This document shows positions 7,490-14,933 of a stretch of 33,452 bases of DNA, piece after piece. The position numbers and the translations under genes are program-made. The notes under the pieces are model-generated. The model saw only the letters and a list, made by a program, of their open reading frames with translations, was not told where the DNA came from and searched no databases. The stretch comes from Akkermansia muciniphila (GTDB taxonomy: Bacteria; Verrucomicrobiota; Verrucomicrobiia; Limisphaerales; SIAT01). Where the stretch lies: the NCBI GenBank assembly GCA_945900775.1, contig CAMDJP010000034.1, positions 1 to 33,452 of the forward strand, in the 5' to 3' direction. Position 1 is the stretch's first letter. Every line of letters starts with the position of its first letter.

Positions 7490-8941
7490 CGCGGCGACAC
7501 GACTGCCGATGAGCCAGAGCCCGCCGGCCGTGAGAAGTCCATTCACGATCAGCAACTCGAAACCGAACCGGTAGCCGTTCAGCCACGCCTGCGAGTTCGT
7601 GTCGAGCGCCCAGCAGACCAGAGGCGAGGCGAGGCAGATGAGAGGCACGAGGCGCGTGCGGACTTGCCGGCGCGTGAACAGGCCGAAGGCGAATAACCCC
7701 AGCAGCGGGCCGTAGGTATAGCCGGCCATCTTCAGCACGAGGTCGATTACCGCCGAGTTGTTTAGAGCGCGGAAGCCGAGGATGACCAGCAGCAGCAGCG
7801 CGGCGAAGGCGAGATGGGTCACGTGCCGCAGACGTGTCCTCTGCATGGCGGTGAGATTGCCGCGCCGCTCGATACCGACAACGTCGATTAAGAACGAGGT
7901 TGTCAGCGTGGTGAGCACGGAGTCCGCGCTGTTGAACGTAGCGGCGGTGAGCCCGATGATAAAGACCAGCGCGGCGAACAGGCCGAGGTGTTCCAGTGCC
8001 AGCGTGGGAAAGAGCAGGTCCGTTCTCTCCGGCACGGCGATGCCCTTCACCGCCGCGTAGTGATAAAGCAACGCGCCGAGCGCGAGGAAGAAGACGTTTA
8101 CCACGACGACAATCACGCTGAAGAGGCAGAGGTTCTTTTGCGCGTCGCGCAGCGAACGGCAGGCGAGATTCTTCTGCATCGAGTTCTGGTCCAGCCCGGT
8201 CATCACGATGGCGATGAAGGCGCCGCTGATGAGCTGCCGCCAGAAGTTTCGCGGCGAGGCCCAGTCGCCGACGAACCACTCCGCGTGCGGGCTTTGCCTC
8301 ACCACCTCCACCATGCCGCTGAGGCCGAGGCCGAGCTCGTGCCCGATCGCCGCGAGCGAGAGCACTACGCCGAGCACGAGGAAACCGGACTGGAAGAGGT
8401 CGGTCCACACGAGCGTCTTGATCCCTCCCTGATAGGTGTAGGCGAGGATGAGCCCGATGATGCCGGCGACTGCGAGCCAGAAGGGGACACCGAACTTATC
8501 GAAGACGAACACCTGCAGAACGCTCGCCGCCAAGTAGAGCCGCGCCGCCGCGCCGAGCAACCGCGAGAGGAGGAAAAAGGCCGAGCCGGTCTTCTGGGCC
8601 GGTCCGCCAAAGCGCGTGCCGAGGTAGCTGTAAATGCTCGTGAGCCCGAGCCGATAATAGAGCGGCAGCAGGACGCCCGCGATTACCCAGTAGCCAATCG
8701 CGTAGCCGAAGACGATTGGCAGATAGGTGAATTGGTTTTTTCCCACTGCACCGGGGACCGAGAGAAAAGTGACGCCAGACAGTGAATCCCCGATAAGGCC
8801 GATGGCCACGGCGAGCCACGGCGCCGACTTGTTGGCGAGGAAATAGCTCTGATCCGTTGCACCGCGGCTCGTGCGCCAGGCGATGACCAGCAGCATCGCA
8901 AAATAACCGGCGACACAGACCAAAATCCACGCGGGCGACAT
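7460..8941 (-). CDS. sodium:solute symporter (SSS family)
   Basis: This is a 493-residue polytopic protein with about 13 hydrophobic segments, the size and pattern of the SSF/SSS family. Family-like segments include the N-terminal GATDQSYFLANKSAPWLAV and LSGVTFLSVPG near residue 55. YTYQGGIKTLVWTDLFQ near residue 168 is a strongly conserved stretch, and NSADSVLTTLTTSF near residue 315 is another. It would import an organic solute with Na+ across the inner membrane; the substrate cannot be deduced. The start (CAT 8939-8941) faces the Gfo/Idh/MocA gene across a 136-bp divergent spacer, so shared control is possible. The stop lies inside the 3' end of the opposing gene. Confidence 0.9.
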   Translation of the reverse strand: MSPAWILVCVAGYFAMLLVIAWRTSRGATDQSYFLANKSAPWLAVAIGLIGDSLSGVTFLSVPGAVGKNQFTYLPIVFGYAIGYWVIAGVLLPLYYRLGLTSIYSYLGTRFGGPAQKTGSAFFLLSRLLGAAARLYLAASVLQVFVFDKFGVPFWLAVAGIIGLILAYTYQGGIKTLVWTDLFQSGFLVLGVVLSLAAIGHELGLGLSGMVEVVRQSPHAEWFVGDWASPRNFWRQLISGAFIAIVMTGLDQNSMQKNLACRSLRDAQKNLCLFSVIVVVVNVFFLALGALLYHYAAVKGIAVPERTDLLFPTLALEHLGLFAALVFIIGLTAATFNSADSVLTTLTTSFLIDVVGIERRGNLTAMQRTRLRHVTHLAFAALLLLVILGFRALNNSAVIDLVLKMAGYTYGPLLGLFAFGLFTRRQVRTRLVPLICLASPLVCWALDTNSQAWLNGYRFGFELLIVNGLLTAGGLWLIGSRVAASDAQVPERQ

Positions 8942-9077
8942 CCGCGCGATGGTGCGGGAGACGGCTGGCGTGGGTCAATGGGCAAGCGGTCCTGTGCGCT
9001 TGCACGGCATCCATAATCCGGCATTGACCGGCCCGACGGTTTGTCGCAATTTAATCGCCCACGCAGAAAATAACTTT

Positions 9078-10463
9078 ATGAAGAAACAGACCAAGACCCC
9101 GTTGGCCGGTCGCGAAACGCGCCGGAAATTCATCCAGAAAACCTCGACGGCTACTCTCGCCGCCGCGACTGTCGCCGTGCTGAAAACGCCGGTGTACGGG
9201 CAGAATCAAGCGCCATCCGTGAACGTGACCGGCGCGAACAACCGAATCGTCGTCGGCTACATCGGCGTCGGCGGCCAGGGTTACAACGCCCACGTTCGCG
9301 GCGTCAAGACTCACGCTGGCGAAAACAACGTTGCGCAAGCTGCCGTCTGCGACGTCTCCAAACACCGCACCGCCGCCGCCAAGGATTTCATCGAGAAGGA
9401 CAACCCGAGCGCGAAGGTCGAGGGCTTCACGGACTACAAAAAGCTGCTCGCACGAAAGGACATTGACGCCATCTTCTGCGCGACGGTGGATCATTGGCAC
9501 ACGCGCGTTTGCGTGGACGCGATGAACGCGGGCAAGCACGTGTATGTCGAGAAGCCGATGACGCGTTATCTCGCCGAGGCTTTCGAGATCCACGACGTTT
9601 GCAAAAAGACCGGCAAGATTCTGCAGGTTGGTTCGCAGGGTTGCTCCGATCGCAAGTGGCACGAAGCCGCGAAGATCATCCAGTCGGGTAAAATTGGCCC
9701 CGTGGTGATGGCGCAGGGTTCGTACATGCGCAACAACCCGAAGGGCGAGTGGAACTACGGTATCCAGCCTTGGGCTACCGAGCAGGACATGGAATGGAAG
9801 GCGTGGCTCGGGCCCGTGTCCAAGAAGATTGCTTTCAGCGCTGACCACTACTTCCGCTGGCGCAAATATTATCCCTACTGCGCTGGTCTGCTGGGCGACC
9901 TCTTCCCGCATAAGCTCCATCCGTACATGCTCGCCACCGGCAATCCGGAGTACCCGACCCGCGTCGCCTCCGTCGGCAACAAGAAGGTGAACACCGACAA
10001 GAAGACCCCCGGCACACCCGAACGCGATGTGCCGGAGATCGTCCAGCTCATCGCGGAATTCCCGAGCGGAATGGTAATGCATGTCAGCTCCAGCACTGTG
10101 AACGAAGTCGGCACGCAGGAAATGATCCGTGGCCACAAGGCTACGCTCACGATGGCTGGCAATAAAATCGAGCTGAAGCCCGAGCGCTGGGCTACCGACG
10201 AAATCGAGCCTTCCACCAGCGAGGGTTTCGCCGGCGAGAACGTTCCCGCTCACCACAAAAACTGGTTCGAGAGCATCCGCGCCAACAAACAGCCGAACGC
10301 GGGCATCGACCTCGCTACGAAGGTGCAGACCGTCATCTCGCTTGCCGAGATGAGCGAGCGCCTTGGGGTGATGTGTAACTTCGACGCCAAGACCCGCAAG
10401 GTCACCGACGGCACTGGCAAGGAAATCAAACTCCCCACCTACGGCTGGACAGACCTCTCGTAG
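9078..10463 (+). CDS. Tat-exported Gfo/Idh/MocA family oxidoreductase
   Basis: The 461-residue product starts at ATG 9078. The N-terminus is a twin-arginine signal (ETRRKFIQKTS, then an alanine-rich core). The Rossmann nucleotide-binding loop is YIGVGGQGYNAH, near residue 55. The family EKP motif is at VEKPMT, with the lysine at 159. Family members oxidise or epimerise sugars or polyols with bound NAD(P), and the catalytic lysine sits in EKP. Tat export would carry the cofactor out already bound. Secreted members of this type are abundant in Verrucomicrobia and Planctomycetes and usually linked to sugar degradation. The gene is divergent from the symporter and ends in a strong terminator, so it is probably a single-gene transcript. 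Confidence 0.9.
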   Translation: MKKQTKTPLAGRETRRKFIQKTSTATLAAATVAVLKTPVYGQNQAPSVNVTGANNRIVVGYIGVGGQGYNAHVRGVKTHAGENNVAQAAVCDVSKHRTAAAKDFIEKDNPSAKVEGFTDYKKLLARKDIDAIFCATVDHWHTRVCVDAMNAGKHVYVEKPMTRYLAEAFEIHDVCKKTGKILQVGSQGCSDRKWHEAAKIIQSGKIGPVVMAQGSYMRNNPKGEWNYGIQPWATEQDMEWKAWLGPVSKKIAFSADHYFRWRKYYPYCAGLLGDLFPHKLHPYMLATGNPEYPTRVASVGNKKVNTDKKTPGTPERDVPEIVQLIAEFPSGMVMHVSSSTVNEVGTQEMIRGHKATLTMAGNKIELKPERWATDEIEPSTSEGFAGENVPAHHKNWFESIRANKQPNAGIDLATKVQTVISLAEMSERLGVMCNFDAKTRKVTDGTGKEIKLPTYGWTDLS

Positions 10464-10487
10464 TCGAACCGGAATAATCGATTCACA

Positions 10488-10518
10488 ACGGCGGCCTTCG
10501 GGCCGCCGTTTTTCTTTC
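10488..10518 (+). terminator. Rho-independent terminator after the oxidoreductase
   Basis: A perfect 9-bp stem (ACGGCGGCC / GGCCGCCGT, 10488-10496 with 10501-10509) closes a TTCG tetraloop and runs into TTTTCTTTCT. It lies 24 bp after the oxidoreductase stop and 35 bp before apbE. Confidence 0.9.
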
Positions 10519-10553
10519 TGCCAACGGCTTCGTCGCCAAGCTAAACTCCCGTC

Positions 10554-11504
10554 ATGCAAACCGTCGCTCTAGCCCGGAACGCGATGGCCACACGTTTCGA
10601 GATTGTCCTGCACGGCGATAATCCGACGCATCTCCGCGCAGCCGCCGAGGAGGCGCTGGACGAAGTCGAGCGGATCGAAGCGCAGCTCAGTCTTTACCAA
10701 AGCAGCAGCGAAATCGCGCAGATCAACGCCCGCGCTGCGCACGCGGCCGTGCTCGTCACACCCGAGCTTTTTCGGCTGCTCCAACGCGCACAGCAGATCA
10801 GCAGCGAGACGAACGGCGCGTTCGACATCACCATTGCGCCGCTTTTGCGCGCGTGGAAACTGATGGGCGACCGCGGCGGTGTGCCCGATGAACAAACGCT
10901 CGGAGCCGCTCGCGCGAAGGTCGGAATGCGCCTCGTGGAGTTAAATGAAGCTGACCGCAGTGTTCGCTTCACACGCGAAGGTGTGATGCTGGATCTCGGG
11001 TCCATCGGCAAAGGCTACGCCCTCGAACGCGCCGCGAGCCTGCTACGCGAATCGGGCATCACCAGCGCGCTTCTCCACGGCGGCACCAGCACCGTTTGCG
11101 CCATCGGCACACAACCCGACGGGCAGCCGTGGCGCATCGCCATCGAGCATCCTGAAAACCAACGGGCGAGTGCGCCGCCCTCAAGTCAGCGGCATCTCGC
11201 TACTGTTCCGTTGCGTGATGAATCGCTCTCCGTTTCAGCCGTGTGGGGAAAGTTTTTCGCTGCGGACGGGAAGATTTACGGGCACGTAATCGATCCGCGC
11301 ACCGGCACGCCGACACAGGCTGCCCAACTCGCCGCTGTCGTGCTGCCTTCCGCGACCGAGAGCGACGCCTTCTCCACAGCCCTGCTCGTCAGCGGCTCAC
11401 TCGACCACGATGGGATTCAGAAACTCCGACCTGAAATGCGAACGCTCGTTTATGCGGAGGGGAAAGACGGCCCGCAGATCGTGAGCCGCGGCATGAGTCT
11501 CTGA
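10554..11504 (+). CDS. apbE: FAD:protein FMN transferase (ApbE family)
   Basis: The 316-residue product starts at ATG 10554. ApbE signatures appear in order: MATRFEI at the N-terminus, GAFDITIAPLLRAW near residue 90, DLGSIGKGYALERA near residue 147 (family DxGxIAKGY), and HVIDPRTGTP near residue 245. ApbE proteins use FAD and Mg2+ to attach FMN to a threonine of target flavoproteins such as Nqr/Rnf subunits. No signal peptide or lipobox is present, unlike many exported ApbE proteins, so this copy may act in the cytoplasm or start elsewhere. No target flavoprotein is encoded nearby. It converges on dus with a 13-bp spacer. Confidence 0.92.
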   Translation: MQTVALARNAMATRFEIVLHGDNPTHLRAAAEEALDEVERIEAQLSLYQSSSEIAQINARAAHAAVLVTPELFRLLQRAQQISSETNGAFDITIAPLLRAWKLMGDRGGVPDEQTLGAARAKVGMRLVELNEADRSVRFTREGVMLDLGSIGKGYALERAASLLRESGITSALLHGGTSTVCAIGTQPDGQPWRIAIEHPENQRASAPPSSQRHLATVPLRDESLSVSAVWGKFFAADGKIYGHVIDPRTGTPTQAAQLAAVVLPSATESDAFSTALLVSGSLDHDGIQKLRPEMRTLVYAEGKDGPQIVSRGMSL

Positions 11505-11517
11505 ACGCCGCTGTTCC

Positions 11518-12624
11518 TCACCAGACTTCCACCGGGCCTTTCGGCACGGGGATGGCTGTGCGCTGAGCGGCCTCAGGCTCTTGCTCGAATGAGGCGAGCA
11601 TCGGCGGCAACTGGTAGCGCGGCTTAAGTTCGCCCTGCTCATCGAGAAACTGTGCGCGCCACTGACGGTAGTCGGCGAGAATCTCATCAAACTCGCCACG
11701 GCTCTTGAGTTGTACGACGCGCTTATTGAAGACACTCGCTGGGCCGAACCGCTTCGCGTACCACGGCGCGACCTTGCGAAACATCGTGCAGCCGTGCGGC
11801 TCCCCGAAGACCTCGGCCATGAGATCAAGGTGCCGCCGCATCACGCGCACGCGTTCGTCGAAAGTCGGTTCAGCCGGCGCTACGCCGGTCGCGAGGAACT
11901 GGCGCGTGTGTGTGAAAATCCACGGGTTGTAGAACGCCCCTCGGCCGATGGAGACTCCGGCGCAGCCCGTCTCATCGAACATCTTCTTCGCCGCCTGCGG
12001 CGTCGTCACGTCGCCGTTGCCGATGACGGGAATACGCTTCACCGCCTGCACCACGGCGCGGATGCCAGCGAGATTCACACCGCCACTGAAACCCTGCTCG
12101 CGTGTACGCCCGTGGACGAAGATTGCTGCTACGCCGACATCCTCCAGCACGCGAGCCAGTCCGGGCGCGGTGAGGTTTTCGTCGTCCCAACCGAGGCGCA
12201 TCTTCGCCGTGACGGGAATTTTCACCGCGTCCACCATTCCCTTCACGAGCGCGGCGGTTTTTTCGTGTTCGGTCATCATCGCCGAACCGCCGCCCACGCG
12301 GCAGACCTTGCGCACGGGGCAGCCCATGTTGATGTCTACGCTCGCGACGCCGATGGACTCGAGATACTGCGCTGCGTCGCGCATCTCCTCCGGCACCGCA
12401 CCAAAGAGTTGCACGGCCAGCGGTCGGTCGCGCTCGTTCGATTCGATGAGCTTGAGCGCCTTCGGATTTTTCTCGAGCAACGACCGGGCGTTGACGAGGT
12501 CGGTCGTGCAGAGGTCCACGCCGCCGACCTCGCGGATGACGAGGCGAAACGGCAGGTTGGTGTACCCCGCCAGCGGCGAGAGGAACAAATTCGACTTTAA
12601 CTCCAATGGCCCGAGCCGGAACAT
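11518..12624 (-). CDS. dus: tRNA-dihydrouridine synthase
   Basis: This 368-residue protein has the Dus family order: LFLSPLAGYTNLPFR at the N-terminus, VQLFG near residue 73, INMGCPVRKV near residue 97 with the conserved cysteine, and TAKMRLGWDD near residue 139. IFVHGRTREQGFSG near residue 168 and IGNGDV near residue 196 follow. The enzyme uses FMN and NADPH to reduce specific uridines in tRNA D-loops. The N-terminal sequence is DusB-like, but I cannot place it in a subgroup with certainty. It lies 45 bp downstream of the glycosyltransferase on the same strand and is probably co-transcribed with it. Confidence 0.9.
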   Translation of the reverse strand: MFRLGPLELKSNLFLSPLAGYTNLPFRLVIREVGGVDLCTTDLVNARSLLEKNPKALKLIESNERDRPLAVQLFGAVPEEMRDAAQYLESIGVASVDINMGCPVRKVCRVGGGSAMMTEHEKTAALVKGMVDAVKIPVTAKMRLGWDDENLTAPGLARVLEDVGVAAIFVHGRTREQGFSGGVNLAGIRAVVQAVKRIPVIGNGDVTTPQAAKKMFDETGCAGVSIGRGAFYNPWIFTHTRQFLATGVAPAEPTFDERVRVMRRHLDLMAEVFGEPHGCTMFRKVAPWYAKRFGPASVFNKRVVQLKSRGEFDEILADYRQWRAQFLDEQGELKPRYQLPPMLASFEQEPEAAQRTAIPVPKGPVEVW

Positions 12625-12669
12625 AGCGGTCTAATTTCGCGGAAAGCCCACGCGCGGCAAAGCGAAAAC

Positions 12670-13380
12670 TCACTCCTTCTCGTAAGTCCGCCGCAACCCC
12701 TCCGGTGGCGCGCCGAGAAAGTAGCGCGCCGTTACACTCGCCATCCGCCAGTAGGTGCGCAGCACACCGCGCTCGCGGAAACGGCGGCTGGAGGTCGTCA
12801 CCGTCGCATTCGCCAGCGCAATGCGGCCGAGCGGTCGCAACTTCTTGAGCAGTTCGTACTCCTCCATCAACGGTACATCCGGTACGCCGCCGATTCGTTC
12901 GAGCGCATCGCGACGGATAAACATCGCTTGATCGCCCAGCACTCGTTGGAAGAGCGCCCAGCGGAGCCAGCAGCGGAAACGCGAACCGCGCATCAGCCAG
13001 TGCGGGTCGCGAAAGCACTTGTAGAAACCGCCGGTCACCACGCGCTCGTCACACAAGCAATCCAGCGCTGCGCGACCGGCCTCCAGTGGCAACCACGTGT
13101 CTGCGTGGAGCAGCAGCACGACGTCGCCGCGGGCTTGTGCTGCACCGAGACAGAGTTGTTTGCCGCGACTCGGTTCGCACTCCAACACGGTGCAACCATG
13201 TGCCACAGCGATATCGCGCGTGGCATCGTTGCTCCCGCCGTCCACCACTATGATTTGGCAAACCTCCGGAATGACGAGGGCGCGGCGAATCGTCTCGGCG
13301 ATTTCCATCGCCTCGTTCAGTGCAGGGATGATTACGGAGATACTTGCGACCTGAGAGGCGGGTTTTTTTTCGGCGTGCAT
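12670..13380 (-). CDS. family 2 glycosyltransferase (TIGR04283-like)
   Basis: The 236-residue GT-A enzyme shows SVIIPALNEAMEIAETI at the N-terminus, VVDGGSNDAT near residue 45, SRGKQLCLGA near residue 70 and LLLHADTWLP near residue 90, where the metal-binding acidic motif lies. GDQAMFIRRDALERIGG near residue 150 and MEEYELLKKL complete the pattern. The order matches the short TIGR04283 glycosyltransferases, which are often found near radical-SAM and selenium- or arsenic-linked genes. No such partner is visible here; the neighbour is dus. No membrane anchor is evident. The acceptor is unknown. Confidence 0.85.
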   Translation of the reverse strand: MHAEKKPASQVASISVIIPALNEAMEIAETIRRALVIPEVCQIIVVDGGSNDATRDIAVAHGCTVLECEPSRGKQLCLGAAQARGDVVLLLHADTWLPLEAGRAALDCLCDERVVTGGFYKCFRDPHWLMRGSRFRCWLRWALFQRVLGDQAMFIRRDALERIGGVPDVPLMEEYELLKKLRPLGRIALANATVTTSSRRFRERGVLRTYWRMASVTARYFLGAPPEGLRRTYEKE

Positions 13381-13495
13381 TGATTTGAGTCGGCATCAAG
13401 GAAAGGCCAGCCGGGCCTTTCTGGCAATGCTGTTGCTGGGCGATGCCAAAATCACTCGGAGACCGCCCTCTACCATTGGCACGATATGAGTCTCC

Positions 13496-13533
13496 AGAAA
13501 AGAAGAAGGGCGGCACCGAAAGGTGCCGCCCTT
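13496..13533 (-). terminator. terminator of the flagellin gene
   Basis: A perfect 12-bp stem (13506-13517 paired with 13522-13533) closes a four-base loop. Read on the minus strand it is followed by TTCTTCTTTTCT. It sits 36 bp past the flagellin stop. The plus-strand side has only a short T-run, so it is mainly a minus-strand terminator. Confidence 0.85.
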
Positions 13534-13569
13534 TGTTTCGCAGCAGGCGCGAGGCCTCGACTGTTTTAA

Positions 13570-14377
13570 TTACTGGCCGATCAAGCGGAGCGCGTTCTGG
13601 GGGATGACGTTCGCCTGAACGAGGCTTTGCAGATCATTGGACAGGTCAATCATCGCTTGGACGTTCGTGCTGCTCATACCCGTGCCGGCGGTACCGGTGT
13701 CATAGGTTTTCTTGAGGAACGTCGCCGAGAGGTAGTCCCGGGCCGCGTCAAAACTGCCAAAGACAGCAAGGGTATCATCGTTCGCTGCATGCTGCTTCAT
13801 CTCACGGGCCATAGCCATGATCGAGGCGTCCAAGCCGACTCTGGCTGTCGCTCGGTTGGCAGCTGTCGGAGCACCCTTGAAGGTAGCCAGCTTCGCGGCG
13901 AGGTCGGTGTTGGAAGCGGCGATGGTTGCCGTGCCGCCGGTGATAGTGATGTCAGTCAACGCAATGCCGCTGAACAGGTTCACGCCGTTGAACGTCTTGG
14001 TGGACGTGGACTTGAATGAACGACTTGAGTTCCTGGATCTCCCTGTCGTAGTTCTCCACATCGCTCGCGACCTTGGTCTGGTCCGCAGCGAGGACGGAGA
14101 GCTCGCTCATGCGGCTGAGGGCGGTGTCAACCGACTTAAGGAAGCCTTCCTGCGTCTGCGAGAAGGAAACCATGTTACCGACGTTCGTGCGGGCGGCGCC
14201 GACACGGACGATTTCCGCCTTGAACTTGGTGCTGACGGCCAGACCTGCGGCGTCATCTTCCGGCGACACGATGCGTGAGCCAGAGGAGAGACGGGCGAGG
14301 GACTTGCTGAGGGCCTTATTGGATTCAGCGAGGACGCGAGCCGAGTTGATGGCCGCAGGGTTTGAGTTGATGATCAT
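13570..14377 (-). pseudogene. flagellin, broken by a single-base frameshift
   Basis: The start is ATG 14375-14377 (MIINSNPAAINSARVL), preceded by AAAAGGAA. The N-terminal D0/D1 part is intact: LARLSSGSRIVSPEDDAAGL, SFSQTQEGFLKSVDTALSRM and NYDREIQELKSF. At about 14014 one extra G (C on the coding strand) shifts the frame. Without it the sequence reads SFIKSTSTKTFNGVNLFSG, as a flagellin should, and continues to a normal C-terminus (QANVIPQNALRLIGQ). Repaired, the protein has about 268 residues, a short flagellin with little D2/D3. As it stands the product is truncated shortly after the N-terminal helices. The sigma-28 promoter, Shine-Dalgarno site and terminator are all intact, so a sequencing error or very recent mutation is possible. 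Confidence 0.88.
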
Positions 14378-14384
14378 AAGACAA

Positions 14385-14392
14385 TTCCTTTT
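14385..14392 (-). promoter_or_regulatory. flagellin ribosome binding site
   Basis: On the minus strand AAAAGGAA lies 7 bases before the flagellin ATG at 14377. It settles the start at MIINSNP rather than the longer in-frame start at 14413. A 6-bp hairpin (AGAGGC/GCCTCT, 14413-14429) lies just upstream in the leader. Confidence 0.75.
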
Positions 14393-14503
14393 GTCTACCG
14401 TTGTTGACTGCAAGAGGCGTCATGCCTCTGGAACGTGGGTTCGAACATTCCGGTCGTGCGTTTTACGAGGCTTCGCGTGCCTTTACTGATTACGACAAGA
14501 GGG

Positions 14504-14530
14504 TTATCGGCGATGGTGTGGCGGACTTTA
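14504..14530 (-). promoter_or_regulatory. sigma-28 (FliA) flagellin promoter
   Basis: On the minus strand TAAA (14527-14530) is followed by exactly 15 bases and then GCCGATAA (14504-14511). This is the full sigma-28 consensus. Transcription would start near 14495 and give a leader of about 118 nt before the flagellin ATG. Confidence 0.88.
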
Positions 14531-14582
14531 GGGGAATTTTCAGAAGCAGAGCGAGGGAAAATGAGTCTATTTTGCCCTCGGG

Positions 14583-14667
14583 AAGGCCATTTTCGTGTCC
14601 AACGAAGGCTTTTTAGGGGTCAAAAAAGGCTTTTTCATGTCTAATCAGGCGATTTTATGACCCAAAA
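14583..14667. repeat. four degenerate 21-bp tandem repeats
   Basis: On the plus strand the unit AAGGC-(T/A)TTTT-N3-GTC plus about five bases recurs at 14583-14604, 14605-14625, 14626-14646 and 14647-14667. A further, weaker copy may follow. The units diverge but keep the AAGGC and TTTT blocks in register. The array lies between the flagellin promoter and the flagellin remnant. Its function is unknown. Confidence 0.6.
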
Positions 14668-14691
14668 ACGACTTTTCCAGTTTTGGAAAGA

Positions 14692-14856
14692 GGTCTGGCT
14701 GCCAGGGAGGACGGAGAGCTCGGTCATGCGGCGCAGGGCGCTTTCGACCGATTTGAGAAAGCCGTATTGCCTCTGGCTGAAGGAGACGGCGTTCCCGGAG
14801 GTGTTCTCGGCGCGCTTGTGGCGGAATGTGTCGCCTATCGCAAGCCCAGTGCTGGC
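14692..14856 (-). pseudogene. flagellin N-terminal domain remnant
   Basis: An open stretch on the minus strand encodes about 55 residues that align to the middle of the adjacent flagellin's N-terminal domain. It keeps GLAIGDTF (versus GLAVSTKF) and a 26-residue block beginning SFSQRQYGFLKSVESAL that is identical to the neighbour at 20 of 26 positions. Sequence on both sides of this core no longer resembles flagellin: there is no MxIN start region and no C-terminal helix. It is best read as the decayed upstream copy of a tandem flagellin pair. Confidence 0.75.
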
Positions 14857-14933
14857 ATGACGAACAGCCGCGCCACCCGCGCCCCCGTCTCCGATTGACT
14901 GCACGGTTAGAGGGTTTCACTCTCGGTTTCATT

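Noticed and set aside
9019-9060. Possible promoter TTGACC with TTTAAT before the Gfo/Idh/MocA gene
   Set aside because: The spacer is about 20 bases, too long for a confident sigma-70 call.
9051-10559. Long open frame on the minus strand opposite the Gfo/Idh/MocA gene (similar ones lie opposite the sulfatases and the ABC operon)
   Set aside because: The antisense translations are Arg/Ala/His-rich with no family motifs, as expected from GC-rich third positions; the sense genes have clear catalytic motifs.
13401-13421. 8-bp perfect hairpin (GAAAGGCC/GGCCTTTC) upstream of the glycosyltransferase
   Set aside because: It is not followed by a T-tract on the plus strand and lies before the gene start on the minus strand, so it is not a clear terminator or known riboswitch.
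14431-14452. GGTTCGAAC segment resembling a tRNA T-loop
   Set aside because: No acceptor, D or anticodon stems can be formed around it; it lies in the flagellin leader.
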